A DNA stretch of 64,000 bases from Flavisolibacter longurius (GTDB lineage: Bacteria > Bacteroidota > Bacteroidia > Chitinophagales > Chitinophagaceae). Location: contig JACJGO010000003.1 in NCBI GenBank assembly GCA_014163555.1, forward strand, positions 248,001 to 312,000. Reading direction: 5' to 3'. Numbering within the stretch: position 1 is the first letter of the stretch; every line of letters starts with the position of its first letter. This document shows, piece after piece, positions 37,444-46,902 of this stretch. A program made the position numbers and the translations under genes. Below the pieces are notes generated by a model. That model was given only the letters and a program-made list of their open reading frames with translations, made no database searches and was not told the DNA's origin.

Positions 37444-38254
37444 TCGTGGTGATTTTTGGTGTGGATAAAACCTGTTTTGGTTTCAGCTGTGCGGCTTTCT
37501 GCTTGTAATTTAGGACAGGCAGGCGTATTGTATCAAGCCGTTTTACACGAATCAACATTGCCGATTGATCAAATGAACGGAAAGGAAGAGTGAGTACGCC
37601 GGCGTCATGGTTAAGAGGGCTGTTTTACGCGGTCGGAAACCAAATTTCAGCGAAACCATCGATAAAAATTTGCCGGAATTATGATGAGCGGCAAATCAGT
37701 TTTCCTGTATATAAAAAAAGAACAGGCAGTAGAAACTGCCTGCGATATTTTTAACTCTAAAACAAAATTAGGATCGATGAGACCAAAGATCCTCACATGA
37801 GAATAGATGCAAGTTCGGTTGTGGAATTGCATTTTACGGTATGACTTTCCTCAGGCATGGAGATTCCTGTTTCAAGTCCGCAACTTGGTGTCCGAACCGT
37901 TTATTTATGGCATCAAAAAGGCAGTTTCCACAGGACAATTTTTTTGCAGCTACTCTTTCATATCAATTTTTTTACAGCATAGTCTATCAATAAATAAAGA
38001 ATGACTTTTTGTTGTCACATCATATTAATTTTTTCAGAACACAATATTTCTTGCGCTGCCAATACAGGACAGGCAACACTTTCATGATTTTTTGTCTGGC
38101 GCTGTTAGGAATAAAATAAAACACAGTAACAGTGGACGAGGCCGCAATTACCATTTATCTACAAATACTTCCGAACGCATAAAACCACTATACGAAGTGC
38201 GTCGTGCAGTATAGATTTGGTTACACACACAAAAACTACCAGGTTGGGCAGCGT
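37444..38254. other. Gene-poor 0.8 kb stretch
   Basis: No convincing coding frame on either strand; only short frames without start context. It holds the orphan hairpin at 37713-37742, an AGGATC...GATCCT inverted repeat near 37770-37795, and the upstream region of the LytS gene. The composition is more AT-rich than the flanking genes. Confidence 0.6.
37713..37742 (-). terminator. Orphan hairpin reading as a leftward terminator
   Basis: An 8-base stem CAGGCAGT / ACTGCCTG with the loop AGAA. Read on the minus strand it is followed by TTCTTTTTTT, a good rho-independent terminator. No minus-strand protein gene lies upstream of it (37743-38254), so it could end a small RNA. Confidence 0.55.
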
Positions 38255-39280
38255 ATGATCAAAGACCAACTTTTCAAACGTCTCATGATTCCGATTGTCG
38301 GTGCGGCAGCACCATTTTTGGCAAAGCTGGTTCGCTGGCCAGAAGATGGTTTGGTGTTTGTGCTCGTAACTATTTTTTATTTTATTGGTGTCAGCTTTCT
38401 CACCTGGCAGGTTGTGGTGAAACTGGTTTCCGATCTGCGCAGAACAAATCCCTTAAAAGGAAATATCTTCTCTCGAATCATCAGTTTACTCCTGACAGGA
38501 GGATTGTTAGCCGGAGCTGTTTTTTTTACGGCAACCTGGCTGTGGCAGCGCCTCTTTTTACAATCCATCAATGGCATGCAACCCCTGAACGCAGCGCTGG
38601 TGGGTGCGATAACAGGAGGGGTGCTTTCCCTGGTGTATGAGGTTGTTTTTTTAAGCATGGAAAAAGAGTTGGACTCCCGGGTGCTGGAACAGGTGGACCG
38701 TGAGCGGCTGGAAGCGGAAGTCAATGTCCTTCGTAGCGAACTGGACCCGCATTTCTTTTTTAATTGCATGAACACGTTGTCGCACCTTGTGCGCAATGAT
38801 GCCGATAAAGCCTATCAGTTTGTACACAAGCTTTCCAGCGTGTACAAATATTTTCTGCGCAACAAGGAAAAACAGTTCGTATCCCTTCAGGATGAAATGG
38901 AATTTCTTGACAATTATTATTACCTGCTGCGCATCCGTTACGACGATAACATCCGGATTGAAAACAAGGTGGAGGAAAGCGAGGACAATGTTTCCATTTT
39001 GCCCTGCACATTACAGGTGTTGGTGGAGAATGCCATCAAGCATAATTTCTTTTCGGAACGGGAACCGCTGGTCATTTCAATTTTCCGCAACGGGAAATTT
39101 ATCCATGTTTCCAATCCCGTACGACCCAAGCTGCATGCGGCGGAATCAACGTATATCGGCCTTCGCAACCTGAAGGCCCGTTACAGGATTATTACCAATC
39201 AGAATGTACTGGTGCTCACCACTGGAAACCGCTTTCTGGTGAAGTTACCTATTGTTATACCCGAAAATGCAACAACATGA
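38255..39280 (+). CDS. LytS-type sensor histidine kinase
   Basis: Membrane histidine kinase of 341 residues from the ATG at 38255 (an earlier in-frame start at 38204 would add a polar, unlikely leader). Four hydrophobic segments fill about residues 8-150 with no extracellular sensor domain. The His_kinase domain has LRSELDPHFFFNCMNTLSHLV with the phospho-accepting His, and the ATPase part has the N box LVENAIKHN and the short GLRNLKARY G box. It is the LytS/YehU type. Its stop overlaps the start of the LytTR regulator by the ATGA motif, so the two form a two-component system. The signal and target genes are unknown. Confidence 0.92.
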   Translation: MIKDQLFKRLMIPIVGAAAPFLAKLVRWPEDGLVFVLVTIFYFIGVSFLTWQVVVKLVSDLRRTNPLKGNIFSRIISLLLTGGLLAGAVFFTATWLWQRLFLQSINGMQPLNAALVGAITGGVLSLVYEVVFLSMEKELDSRVLEQVDRERLEAEVNVLRSELDPHFFFNCMNTLSHLVRNDADKAYQFVHKLSSVYKYFLRNKEKQFVSLQDEMEFLDNYYYLLRIRYDDNIRIENKVEESEDNVSILPCTLQVLVENAIKHNFFSEREPLVISIFRNGKFIHVSNPVRPKLHAAESTYIGLRNLKARYRIITNQNVLVLTTGNRFLVKLPIVIPENATT

Positions 39281-40044
39281 TAAAAGCTGTGATCATTGAA
39301 GACGAGCAAAAGGCTGCCGACTATTTGTCTGCCATTTTGAAGGAAGTAGAGCCGGACATCACTATTGAGGCGGTAGTGCCAAGCGTGGAAGAAGGCATTC
39401 AGTTTTTTTCCGGCCACGCAAAAGTGGATATTATTTTTAGCGACGTACAACTCTCAGACGGCCTGTCCTTCTCCATATTTAATACGGTAAAACTTACAGT
39501 GCCCATCGTGTTTATTACCGGCTACGACCGGTTTATGATGGATGCGTTTGAAAACAACGGGATTGATTATTTATTAAAGCCTATCTGCAAGGACGACCTG
39601 GAAAAAGCGCTGCGCAAGTACAAAAGTTTTGAACAGCATTTTGCTGCGGAAAAAGCCGATGCATCGCTGGCCCAGTTGATGCAATATGTCTCTTCCCGCA
39701 AACGGTCAAGGATACTGGTGCGCAAGGGAATTGAAAACATTACCATGCAGCTTTCGGATATTGTTTTGTTTTTTACCGAGAACAAAATTGTTCATGCGGT
39801 TGACCGCAATGGACGCAAATACATGGTGGATAAAAACCTCTCGGACCTGGAAGCAGAACTGGATGACAATACATTTTTCCGTGCCAACCGACAGTACATT
39901 TTAAACATCAATTTTATTAAGAGCTTTAAACCCTACGAACGGGTAAAACTCTGGGTTGACCTCACGGTGCCTGATATTGATCATTCCATCATTGTCAGCC
40001 AGGAAACGGCGCCCCTTTTCCGCAAATGGCTGGTAGAAGCCTGA
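39277..40044 (+). CDS. LytTR-family response regulator
   Basis: Response regulator of 255 residues. The receiver domain (1-125) has the acidic pair Glu8-Asp9, phospho-acceptor Asp56 in IIFSDVQLSDG, and the switch Thr/Lys in FITGYDRFMMDAFENNGIDYLLKPI. The LytTR DNA-binding domain (about 145-250) contains ILVRKGIENITMQLSDIVLF, FFRANRQYILNINFIKSF, and a C-terminal VSQETAPLFRKWLVEA. It is translationally coupled to the LytS kinase. Regulators of this kind bind direct repeats upstream of their targets; no such site was identified here. Confidence 0.94.
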   Translation: MIKAVIIEDEQKAADYLSAILKEVEPDITIEAVVPSVEEGIQFFSGHAKVDIIFSDVQLSDGLSFSIFNTVKLTVPIVFITGYDRFMMDAFENNGIDYLLKPICKDDLEKALRKYKSFEQHFAAEKADASLAQLMQYVSSRKRSRILVRKGIENITMQLSDIVLFFTENKIVHAVDRNGRKYMVDKNLSDLEAELDDNTFFRANRQYILNINFIKSFKPYERVKLWVDLTVPDIDHSIIVSQETAPLFRKWLVEA

Positions 40045-40071
40045 GTATGGAATGATGAAATGACAATAGAG

Positions 40072-40109
40072 AGTAAAGGGCCAAGGAACACAGGCAGCCC
40101 TTTACTTTT
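40072..40109. terminator. Hairpin between convergent response regulator and small gene
   Basis: The 10-base stem AGTAAAGGGC / GCCCTTTACT with a 15-base loop, followed by TTTCC on the plus strand. It lies 28 bases after the regulator stop codon and overlaps the end of the leftward small gene. Confidence 0.55.
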
Positions 40110-40320
40110 CCTGTTTGTTATATTGGCCACGGATGCCCATGGTAACATTGGGCTTTATCCGGAAATCTTTGTGGGACATTTGCCAGCATTCACCGGTTTC
40201 TTTTATTATAATGGTGTACAGTGTATCGGAATGGGGCCCGTAGTCGATCATATACCAGATGCAGCCATCGCCTTTGGGCGTACTTACCTCTACCAACTCC
40301 TTAAATTCATGAGCAATCAT
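40102..40320 (-). CDS. Small conserved-looking hypothetical protein
   Basis: A 72-residue cytoplasmic protein with no recognised domain. The sequence has a protein-like balance (two Cys, GDGCIWYMIDYGPHSDTLY, ETGECWQMSHKDFR) and ends in a basic tail. It is convergent with the LytTR gene. It could be an orphan of unknown role; a shadow frame is possible but less likely because no gene occupies the other strand. Confidence 0.5.
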   Translation of the reverse strand: MIAHEFKELVEVSTPKGDGCIWYMIDYGPHSDTLYTIIIKETGECWQMSHKDFRIKPNVTMGIRGQYNKQEK

Positions 40321-41253
40321 GGATGAGTTTACAGAATAACGTGTAAAAGCTATGCCATAACTATCCTTTTAGCGCAGAGCAGGATTCTGTACAGTCATTA
40401 CCAATCTTTTGCACTTGAGCTTTCAACAAACCTGCTGTTAATTGTTCTTTTAGCAGAAGTGTTTAAAGACAAATTTCTACAAAACAGTCCAAGGCAATTG
40501 TTAGCATGGTCTGTTTTTAGTTGTTTTCATAGTCCTAGGCGAAGTTTAAAAGCATCCATAGGTTGAACTTGTAGGTTGATGCGTCTACACAAGTCTCAGG
40601 TAGTATTATGAGAACTAACCCAGATAACCCAGGCTATTTATACATTGCATCCAGAAGAGGTTATTGCCAATAGTGAATCCAATTTCTACAATGAGCGACT
40701 TTCAGCTAAAGTCTATTTAAGATAATATTGGGTCTGAACAAATCTCCAAACTAAAAGACAGAAACGAACCAAAGCAAGTTATCATGATCATAGCCTAGAT
40801 CGATATGCTTACAACAGTTTACATTATTGCTGGAGCGTAGATTTCGAAATGGCTCAGCCATTTGAAAGAGAAAATTTTTTACTCTACCTAAAGTTGACGG
40901 CTCTTAATTGAAACAGCTATACTATTCGTGTTGACACGCCTATCAAGGTCATCAATGGTATCCAGGTCATGAACCATGCTGAAAAACTGAGAAATGCCAA
41001 TCCAAGTGGATATTGGGATTAGGCGCCTATAAAGAAACTTCGGCTAATTGGTGTATAACAATGACTTCAGCTTGAAAAATTTGTGCAATCTGCCTCTTAG
41101 GCAGTGTCATTCCCGGTAGCCTCCGCTGGCTTCAATTATTTTTCAGATTTCGATTTTCATATTTGATACATCATCTTTCACGCTTCGGTTTACATGATTA
41201 GTTTTTGTGAAGCAATTCACTTCATATTGTGGTCTTACAATAAATAGCTGAGA
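40321..41253. other. AT-rich gene-poor stretch before the isolated SusCD pair
   Basis: No intact gene. Several short open stretches are broken by stops, such as codons at 40849-40911 (MAQPFERENFLLYLKLTALN) and at 40912-41022 ending NANPSGYWD-stop, which look like gene debris rather than genes. A TAGGCGCCTA palindrome lies at 41019-41028. The last 100 bases must hold the susC promoter; a GTGAAGCAATTCAC inverted repeat is at 41208-41221. Confidence 0.5.
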
Positions 41254-44200
41254 ATGAGAAAACTTTTACTTCTGCTTCTTGGCTGGGTGCTTTTTTGCAT
41301 ACCAGCTTTTGCACAATCAAAGACAATAACAGGCAAAGTAACAGATGAGCAAGGCGCTCCGATTTCCAATGCATCGGTTACCGCTAGTGGTACCTCAGTC
41401 GGTACAACTACCGATGCGCAGGGCTTCTTTCAATTAACAGTTCCGGCTGGAACAAAAAATTTGGTTGTCTCCTATGTGGGACGTGAAACCCGAGAGGTTG
41501 CAATTGGCGAAAGCACCTCAATCGCCATTACGCTTTCAGCACAGGGAAGCCGGCTTGACGAGGTAGTGGTGGTTGGCTACGGTACGCAATCATCGCGAAG
41601 ATTAACCACGTCCGTAGCGAAAATCAGTGGATCGGAAATCCGGAATCAACCCGTAGCCAATCTTGCGCAGGCACTGCAGGGTCGTGTGCCTGGAGTTCAG
41701 ATCAATGCCGGTTCGGGAAGACCCGGAGCACCTATATCAATTAATGTAAGGGGGCGATCTTCCATACAGGCGGGCAACAACCCACTGTATGTTATTGATG
41801 GCTTGATCTTGGCTTCGAATAACGATTTTCGCCCTTCACTCGGTACGGTAGCTTCACAAGCGCAGGCTGGTGGCGGTGTTTCCCCCCTTGCCAATATCAA
41901 TCCCGACGACATTGAATCCATTGAGGTGCTGAAGGATGCCGCAGCAGCCGCCATTTATGGTTCTCGCGGATCGAACGGTGTTGTCATCATCACCACCAAA
42001 CGGGGAAGCCGTTCCAACAAATCGCAAGTCTCGCTTTCTACCTTTTATGGACGTCAAGAACTGACACAAAAACGGGAAGTGCTGGGTGCCCGAGATTACC
42101 GGCAGTTATACAACGAAGCAAGACAAAACATGAACCTGGCCCCAATCTTTACCCAGGCACAGGTGGACAATCCAGCAGACAATGTAAACTGGCTGAATGA
42201 AATACTGAACAATAGCTCCGACATTTTCAATACGCAGGTTTCCCTTACATCAGGTGGCGACCGCCGGACGCAGATCTATGCTTCCCTGGGCTACCTTACA
42301 CAGGAAGGCCCGCTGAAAAAAGGCGGATTTAAACGGTACAGTGGTCGATTCAACCTTGATCATAATGCTAACGACTGGCTGAAGATCGGTAACAGCACTG
42401 GCCTGTCGCGTACTGAGCGAAGCGAAACACCTGTGGACAACAGCATTTATTCTCCCTTTCCCCGGGCGACCATTGCCCGGCCCGACCAGCCCATATACAA
42501 CCAGGATGGAACGTTTGCAGTGAATGATTTCAATAACCCGGTACACATGTTTGAAACGGACAACTTCATCAACCTGTTAAACATCCAGAACCTGTTTTAT
42601 GGTGAAGCCACCATTCTTCCGGGCTTGCGTTTTCGTTCTTCGCTTGGTGTAGATTATACTGTGTTGGACCAGCGGATCTACAACCCCATTACCTCTTTGG
42701 TTGGGGCAGGCTCCAATGGTTCGGGAACAGCCGGTTCGGTAACCACCCAGAATTATATTCTGACTCAAAACCTAAGCTACTCGAAATCGCTGTTTAGCAA
42801 CAGGCTTTCGGTGGATGCCACCGCTGTGTACGAGTTCCAAAAGAATAAACGTGAAGACATGCGTGTCGATGCGCAGAATTTTGCGTCGGATCAAACACCG
42901 TATATCTTCTCTGCTTCCCAGATCTCGACTGCTTCTTCAACGGCGACGGATTTTACGATTGCGTCAATTCTCGGAAGAGTTAATCTCGGATGGCAAAACA
43001 AGTATTTGTTTGGCGCCTCTATTCGTCGTGATGGCTCTTCAAAATTTCCTCAAAAAGGCCGGTATGGCGTATTCCCGGCTGTATCCGCGGGTTGGAACAT
43101 TCATAACGAAGAATTTTTGCGTGGTATACCAACAATCAGCTTATTAAAAGTCAGAGGAAGTTATGGTGCTACAGGTAATCAGGAGGGTATCCTGAACTTT
43201 GCCAGCCGTCGGTTGTTTGGTACTGGCTTTAATTACTTTGACCAGCCAGGATTCGCATTGGCGCAGATCGGAAATCCAGATCTGAAGTGGGAAACAACCA
43301 AGCAATTCGACCTTGGCCTGGACCTTGGCCTGTTTAATGACAGGTTGCGATTTTCTGCAGATTATTACAGGAAAAACACCAGCGACCTGCTGATTAATCG
43401 CCCGTTGCCCCGCACTTCAGGCTTTCTGACCGTAACGCAAAACATTGGTTCTATTGAAGCATGGGGCTGGGACTTTTTGCTGAGTGCTGATGTATTCCGC
43501 GGCAAATTTCAATGGACAAGCAGTTTGAATCTAAACCTGTACGATAACGAGGTAACGTCTCTTTTCGACAATCAGCCCATACCGGGTGATTTTGCCACGC
43601 AAATTGCCGTAGGTCAGCCGCTGGGTGCCTTCTTTTTGATAAAGTCATTGGGCATTGATCCTAGTACGGGTGACATGCGGTACGAGGACGTAGATGGTAA
43701 CGGTATCATTGGGGGCACAGACCGGCAGTACCTGGGTAGCCCGATTCCGAAGTTCTATGGTGGCTTTACCAACAACATCTCTTTTAAAGGATTTGATTTG
43801 AATGCTTTTCTTCAGTTTTCCGTTGGAAACAAGATATACAACAACAATGCGGAAGGAACCGGCGGTTGGGCAAGCCTTGGTGCCAACGCTTCTGCTTCTG
43901 CTGCAGCCACCAATGTATTCAAAGATGTGTTTGATAACCGCTGGACAGTAAACAACAAAGAAGGTGCTAAATACCCCCGTGCCATAGGTGGCACACAAGG
44001 AGCCTTTAACACGCAACGTTCATCACGCTACCTTGAGGACGGAAGCTATGCCCGCCTGAAGATCCTGACGCTGGGCTATACCATTCCCTCTGCTGTTACA
44101 AGCCGCTTAGGCATATCCTCAACCCGTTTTTATATCACCGCACAGAACCTGTTCACGTGGACCAAATACACAGGCTTTGACCCCGAAGTTTCTACGGACT

Positions 44201-44283
44201 TCACGGTTAACAACACCGGTGTGGACCAAGGTGCTATCCCCCAGATGCGCACAATCACATTTGGCCTCAACGTAAACTTTTAA
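41254..44283 (+). CDS. SusC-like TonB-dependent transporter (isolated pair)
   Basis: Outer-membrane importer of 1009 residues. Signal peptide 1-21 (ending AFA-Q), carboxypeptidase-D-like domain (22-97, ITGKVTDEQGAPISNASV), plug (about 105-230) with DEVVVVGYGTQSSRR, NVRGRSSIQAGNNPLYVIDG and DIESIEVLKDAAAAAIYGS, then the barrel ending MRTITFGLNVNF. No STN domain. The partner SusD gene follows after 10 bases. Unlike the mannan pair there is no enzyme, regulator or third binding protein nearby, so the substrate cannot be inferred. The sequence differs clearly from the other SusC in this window and is not a recent duplicate. Confidence 0.95.
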   Translation: MRKLLLLLLGWVLFCIPAFAQSKTITGKVTDEQGAPISNASVTASGTSVGTTTDAQGFFQLTVPAGTKNLVVSYVGRETREVAIGESTSIAITLSAQGSRLDEVVVVGYGTQSSRRLTTSVAKISGSEIRNQPVANLAQALQGRVPGVQINAGSGRPGAPISINVRGRSSIQAGNNPLYVIDGLILASNNDFRPSLGTVASQAQAGGGVSPLANINPDDIESIEVLKDAAAAAIYGSRGSNGVVIITTKRGSRSNKSQVSLSTFYGRQELTQKREVLGARDYRQLYNEARQNMNLAPIFTQAQVDNPADNVNWLNEILNNSSDIFNTQVSLTSGGDRRTQIYASLGYLTQEGPLKKGGFKRYSGRFNLDHNANDWLKIGNSTGLSRTERSETPVDNSIYSPFPRATIARPDQPIYNQDGTFAVNDFNNPVHMFETDNFINLLNIQNLFYGEATILPGLRFRSSLGVDYTVLDQRIYNPITSLVGAGSNGSGTAGSVTTQNYILTQNLSYSKSLFSNRLSVDATAVYEFQKNKREDMRVDAQNFASDQTPYIFSASQISTASSTATDFTIASILGRVNLGWQNKYLFGASIRRDGSSKFPQKGRYGVFPAVSAGWNIHNEEFLRGIPTISLLKVRGSYGATGNQEGILNFASRRLFGTGFNYFDQPGFALAQIGNPDLKWETTKQFDLGLDLGLFNDRLRFSADYYRKNTSDLLINRPLPRTSGFLTVTQNIGSIEAWGWDFLLSADVFRGKFQWTSSLNLNLYDNEVTSLFDNQPIPGDFATQIAVGQPLGAFFLIKSLGIDPSTGDMRYEDVDGNGIIGGTDRQYLGSPIPKFYGGFTNNISFKGFDLNAFLQFSVGNKIYNNNAEGTGGWASLGANASASAAATNVFKDVFDNRWTVNNKEGAKYPRAIGGTQGAFNTQRSSRYLEDGSYARLKILTLGYTIPSAVTSRLGISSTRFYITAQNLFTWTKYTGFDPEVSTDFTVNNTGVDQGAIPQMRTITFGLNVNF

Positions 44284-44293
44284 AATTTTTCGC

Positions 44294-45661
44294 ATGAAAT
44301 TTTTTCAATCCATTTTTATACTCATTTGCCTGCTCAGTGTCTCTTCGTGCAAAAAACAACTGGACTTAAATCCTGTCACTGCTTTATCACCAGAGACAGT
44401 AGGGCCTGCAGATATCGGGAAAATTGTCACAGGTATCTATGATGGTCTGCAAAACGGCAACACTACCTTTTCTTATCTGGGGCTGGTTACCGAAGATCTA
44501 TCTGCAGATAACCTGCGCTACCGGGCAACGTTTTTCCAGCATGGTGAAATAGACAATAACGCTATCCTGGCCAACAATGTGCTGAACCAGCGGTATTTTG
44601 TTGGTCCTTATGCCACCATTCAGCGTTGCAACGACGTTATCGAGTTGGCGCAGAGTCCTTCCATACCGGAAGACACCAGAAAGGTTTCTCTTGGCACGGC
44701 GTACTTTGCCCGCGCTTATAGTTATTATCGGTTGGTTACGCTTTATGGCGGGGTGCCTATCGTTTTGACAAGAACCCTTGAGGCCGTACCGCGTAATTCA
44801 GAAGCGGAGGTATATCAGCAAATTATCAGTGACCTGCTGCTGGCCATTGAAAATGCACCGCCTCTTACATCCATTGCAAACAATGCCTTCGTCTCACAAG
44901 AGGCAGCCAAAGCATTGTTGGCAAGAGTATATCTGATTCGCAAGGATTATCCCAATGCTAAAAAATATGCGGAAGAAGTTATTGCCACAAACAAATTTGC
45001 TGTAACTACGGACCTTGATGCGGCGCTCAACTCACCGGTCGGTAATATGGAACATATTTTCGTCTTGCAGGTAACGGTAACTGAGGGGGAGAATGGCCTT
45101 TCTTTTTTCCTGCAACACCCAACCATGCCAGGAAGCGGCCGTGCCGAATTGCCGGTTGATAATTCTCTGATTAGCGCCTTTGAGTCGGGTGATGTTCGCA
45201 AAGCCGCTACGGTACAGGAAATTGTGGCTCCAACTTCTAACCCTGGCTGGTATGTAAGAAAATACCGTGACCCCGGTGGCACATTTGCTCACCCTATGTT
45301 TATTGCACGCATTGCAGAGATGTACCTGATTGCTGCCGAAGCTCAATTTTTCATTTCTAACGGAAACAATACAGACCCGCTCATGCTGGCAAGATTGAAT
45401 GAAGTAAGAACGAAACGTGGTTTGTCAGCGTTAACGACGGCTACTTTATACGATATCATCAAAGAACGCAGGATTGAGCTGGCCTTTGAAAATTTCCGGT
45501 GGACGGATATGAAGCGGACGCCAGACCAGGCTAATCCATCGAAGTCTATGGCGCAGGTTTATCTGGAAGGAAAAGGGCGGAGGCCAGAGGATATCTTATA
45601 TCCCATTCCGCAACAGGAAATTGACGTAAACCCGAATCTTGTTCAAAATCCGGGCTATTAA
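44294..45661 (+). CDS. SusD-like lipoprotein (isolated pair)
   Basis: RagB/SusD family lipoprotein of 455 residues, the partner of the preceding SusC. The signal ends VSS-Cys19 followed by Lys-Lys. The N-terminal half has GTAYFARAYSYYRLVTLYGGVPIVLT and the TPR-like AAKALLARVYLIRKDYPNAKKYAEEVI. The C-terminal half has MFIARIAEMYLIAAEAQFFIS, LYDIIKERRIELAFENFRWTDMKR, and PEDILYPIPQQEIDVNPNLVQNPGY. It is shorter than the mannan SusD, in line with subgroups that bind smaller ligands. Expression probably ends at the terminator at 45683. Confidence 0.95.
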   Translation: MKFFQSIFILICLLSVSSCKKQLDLNPVTALSPETVGPADIGKIVTGIYDGLQNGNTTFSYLGLVTEDLSADNLRYRATFFQHGEIDNNAILANNVLNQRYFVGPYATIQRCNDVIELAQSPSIPEDTRKVSLGTAYFARAYSYYRLVTLYGGVPIVLTRTLEAVPRNSEAEVYQQIISDLLLAIENAPPLTSIANNAFVSQEAAKALLARVYLIRKDYPNAKKYAEEVIATNKFAVTTDLDAALNSPVGNMEHIFVLQVTVTEGENGLSFFLQHPTMPGSGRAELPVDNSLISAFESGDVRKAATVQEIVAPTSNPGWYVRKYRDPGGTFAHPMFIARIAEMYLIAAEAQFFISNGNNTDPLMLARLNEVRTKRGLSALTTATLYDIIKERRIELAFENFRWTDMKRTPDQANPSKSMAQVYLEGKGRRPEDILYPIPQQEIDVNPNLVQNPGY

Positions 45662-45682
45662 GATCGTAACTTCTAATTCCAG

Positions 45683-45713
45683 GAGCCCCTAATCCAGGGG
45701 CTCTTTCTTTTTC
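45683..45713 (+). terminator. Rho-independent terminator after SusD
   Basis: A perfect 8-base stem GAGCCCCT / AGGGGCTC with the loop AATCC and a T-rich tail, 21 bases after the stop codon. Confidence 0.9.
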
Positions 45714-46277
45714 GAGAAAACAGCCTATTCACATAATAAAATAATTACCTGATAAATTGATGTTGCCAATTAGATGCAAGTTTGTAGCGAGTTCAGATCA
45801 CGTTACTTAACCTAAGTTGTTAGATTGCCATAGAGAATTATAAATATGGTTCCTCAAGCCTTTTAGGCTTAAATGTTCTACTCTTTCCAGTAACTTGGGA
45901 AAATCGCTTGACTGCCCGCTACCAAACCAAAGATTGCAAAGTAAAGCGCATATTATTGAAGACATAGAAACGTGTTGAGGCCATCCATTTGGATGGTCTT
46001 TTTTCTATGCGAAAAGATTCGTAGTATTTGCCGTTTATCCCAATCCGTTATATTTTCTTGCGGAAGAAACCCGACGCTTCATTCTCTGCTGGCAGATTTC
46101 AGGTGGTGAAAATTTTATTTCAGGCGTGAAAACAACGGCTTCGTTTCAGGGGTTAAAAAAAGGTTAACGAATCCTGTGTGAAATGTTATTACCGCCAGTC
46201 GTAATTCCCTTTTTTTCATTGTGTTACAGTTCTAATTTGACAGTAGAATTTCAATCACCCCCTTAAAATTTGTTTGT
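45714..46277. other. Gene-poor stretch with two hairpins, possible small RNA
   Basis: No coding frame was found. It contains a hairpin AAGCCT-TTT-AGGCTT at 45856-45870 and the terminator-like element at 45979-46004, which has no upstream protein gene. The part between could be a small RNA of up to about 250 bases. The last stretch must hold the promoter for the PepSY-like gene. Confidence 0.4.
45963..46009 (+). terminator. Nested hairpin, terminator-like, without upstream gene
   Basis: Inner stem GGCCATCC / GGATGGTC (one G-T pair, 45979-45998) with the loop ATTT and six Ts. An outer stem CATAGAAA (45963-45970) / TTTCTATG (46002-46009) encloses it. It could terminate a small RNA or be the remnant of a mobile palindrome. 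Confidence 0.55.
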
Positions 46278-46724
46278 ATGAAAAAGTCAATAGCCAACCT
46301 GCTCGTCATCTGTGCTGTTTCCCTTGCTGCCATGTCGTTTGATAACCCGCCGGTAACCGAAAAAGTTTTAAAACAGTTTTCTGCTTCCTTCCCCACGGTA
46401 GTGGACGCCAAATGGTTTGAAGGCGATAACTATTTCGATGTCTATTTTGAAAAAGAGCAAATCAAATACAACATCCGCTACGACCGGAATGGAAAGATCC
46501 TTAGCACCCGCAATTATTATACGGCGGCGAAACTTTCACCCTTCCTGAAAGGAAAAGTAGCCGAAAAATTTCCTGATAAAAATATCTATGGTGTAACCGA
46601 AATCACCAACAGCGAAGAAATGTATTTTGTGCTGGTGCTGGAAGACAAAACCTCCTGGACCAACGTGAAGGCTGATGCTACCGGAACACTGACGGTAATT
46701 GAAAAACTGAAAAAAGCGGAATAA
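46278..46724 (+). CDS. Secreted PepSY-like (DUF2874/BLIP-like) protein
   Basis: Exported protein of 148 residues with signal peptide 1-20. The body has two copies of a PepSY-like unit: VTEKVLKQFSASFPTVVDAKWFEGDNYFDVYF and KLSPFLKGKVAEKFPDKNIYGVTEITNSEEMYFVLVLEDKTSW, the pattern of the putative beta-lactamase-inhibitor-like family common in Bacteroidota. These small periplasmic proteins are proposed to bind or inhibit other proteins, but no target is known. It is a single-gene unit, with a strong terminator at 46746. Confidence 0.85.
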   Translation: MKKSIANLLVICAVSLAAMSFDNPPVTEKVLKQFSASFPTVVDAKWFEGDNYFDVYFEKEQIKYNIRYDRNGKILSTRNYYTAAKLSPFLKGKVAEKFPDKNIYGVTEITNSEEMYFVLVLEDKTSWTNVKADATGTLTVIEKLKKAE

Positions 46725-46745
46725 TCGGACCTGCTTATCGGTGCT

Positions 46746-46781
46746 AAACTGCAACAGACTCAGTCTGTTGCAGTTTTTTTG
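46746..46781 (+). terminator. Strong rho-independent terminator after PepSY-like gene
   Basis: A near-perfect palindrome of 15 bases per arm (AAACTGCAACAGACT / AGTCTGTTGCAGTTT) with a single central base, followed by Ts, 22 bases after the stop codon. Confidence 0.92.
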
Positions 46782-46902
46782 TAGAGGGTTTTGGCGCACT
46801 TATCTCAAACCTCTTACACACCTGTAAGTAGAAATATGTAAGCCTGCTAAATTTATTTTTTCGATCATAAAAAAATAAGCAGATTCGAACGACATTAGCC
46901 CT

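Noticed and set aside
40321-41253. Insertion sequence or transposase remnant
   Set aside because: No transposase motif, terminal inverted repeats or target duplication could be made out; only broken frames are visible.
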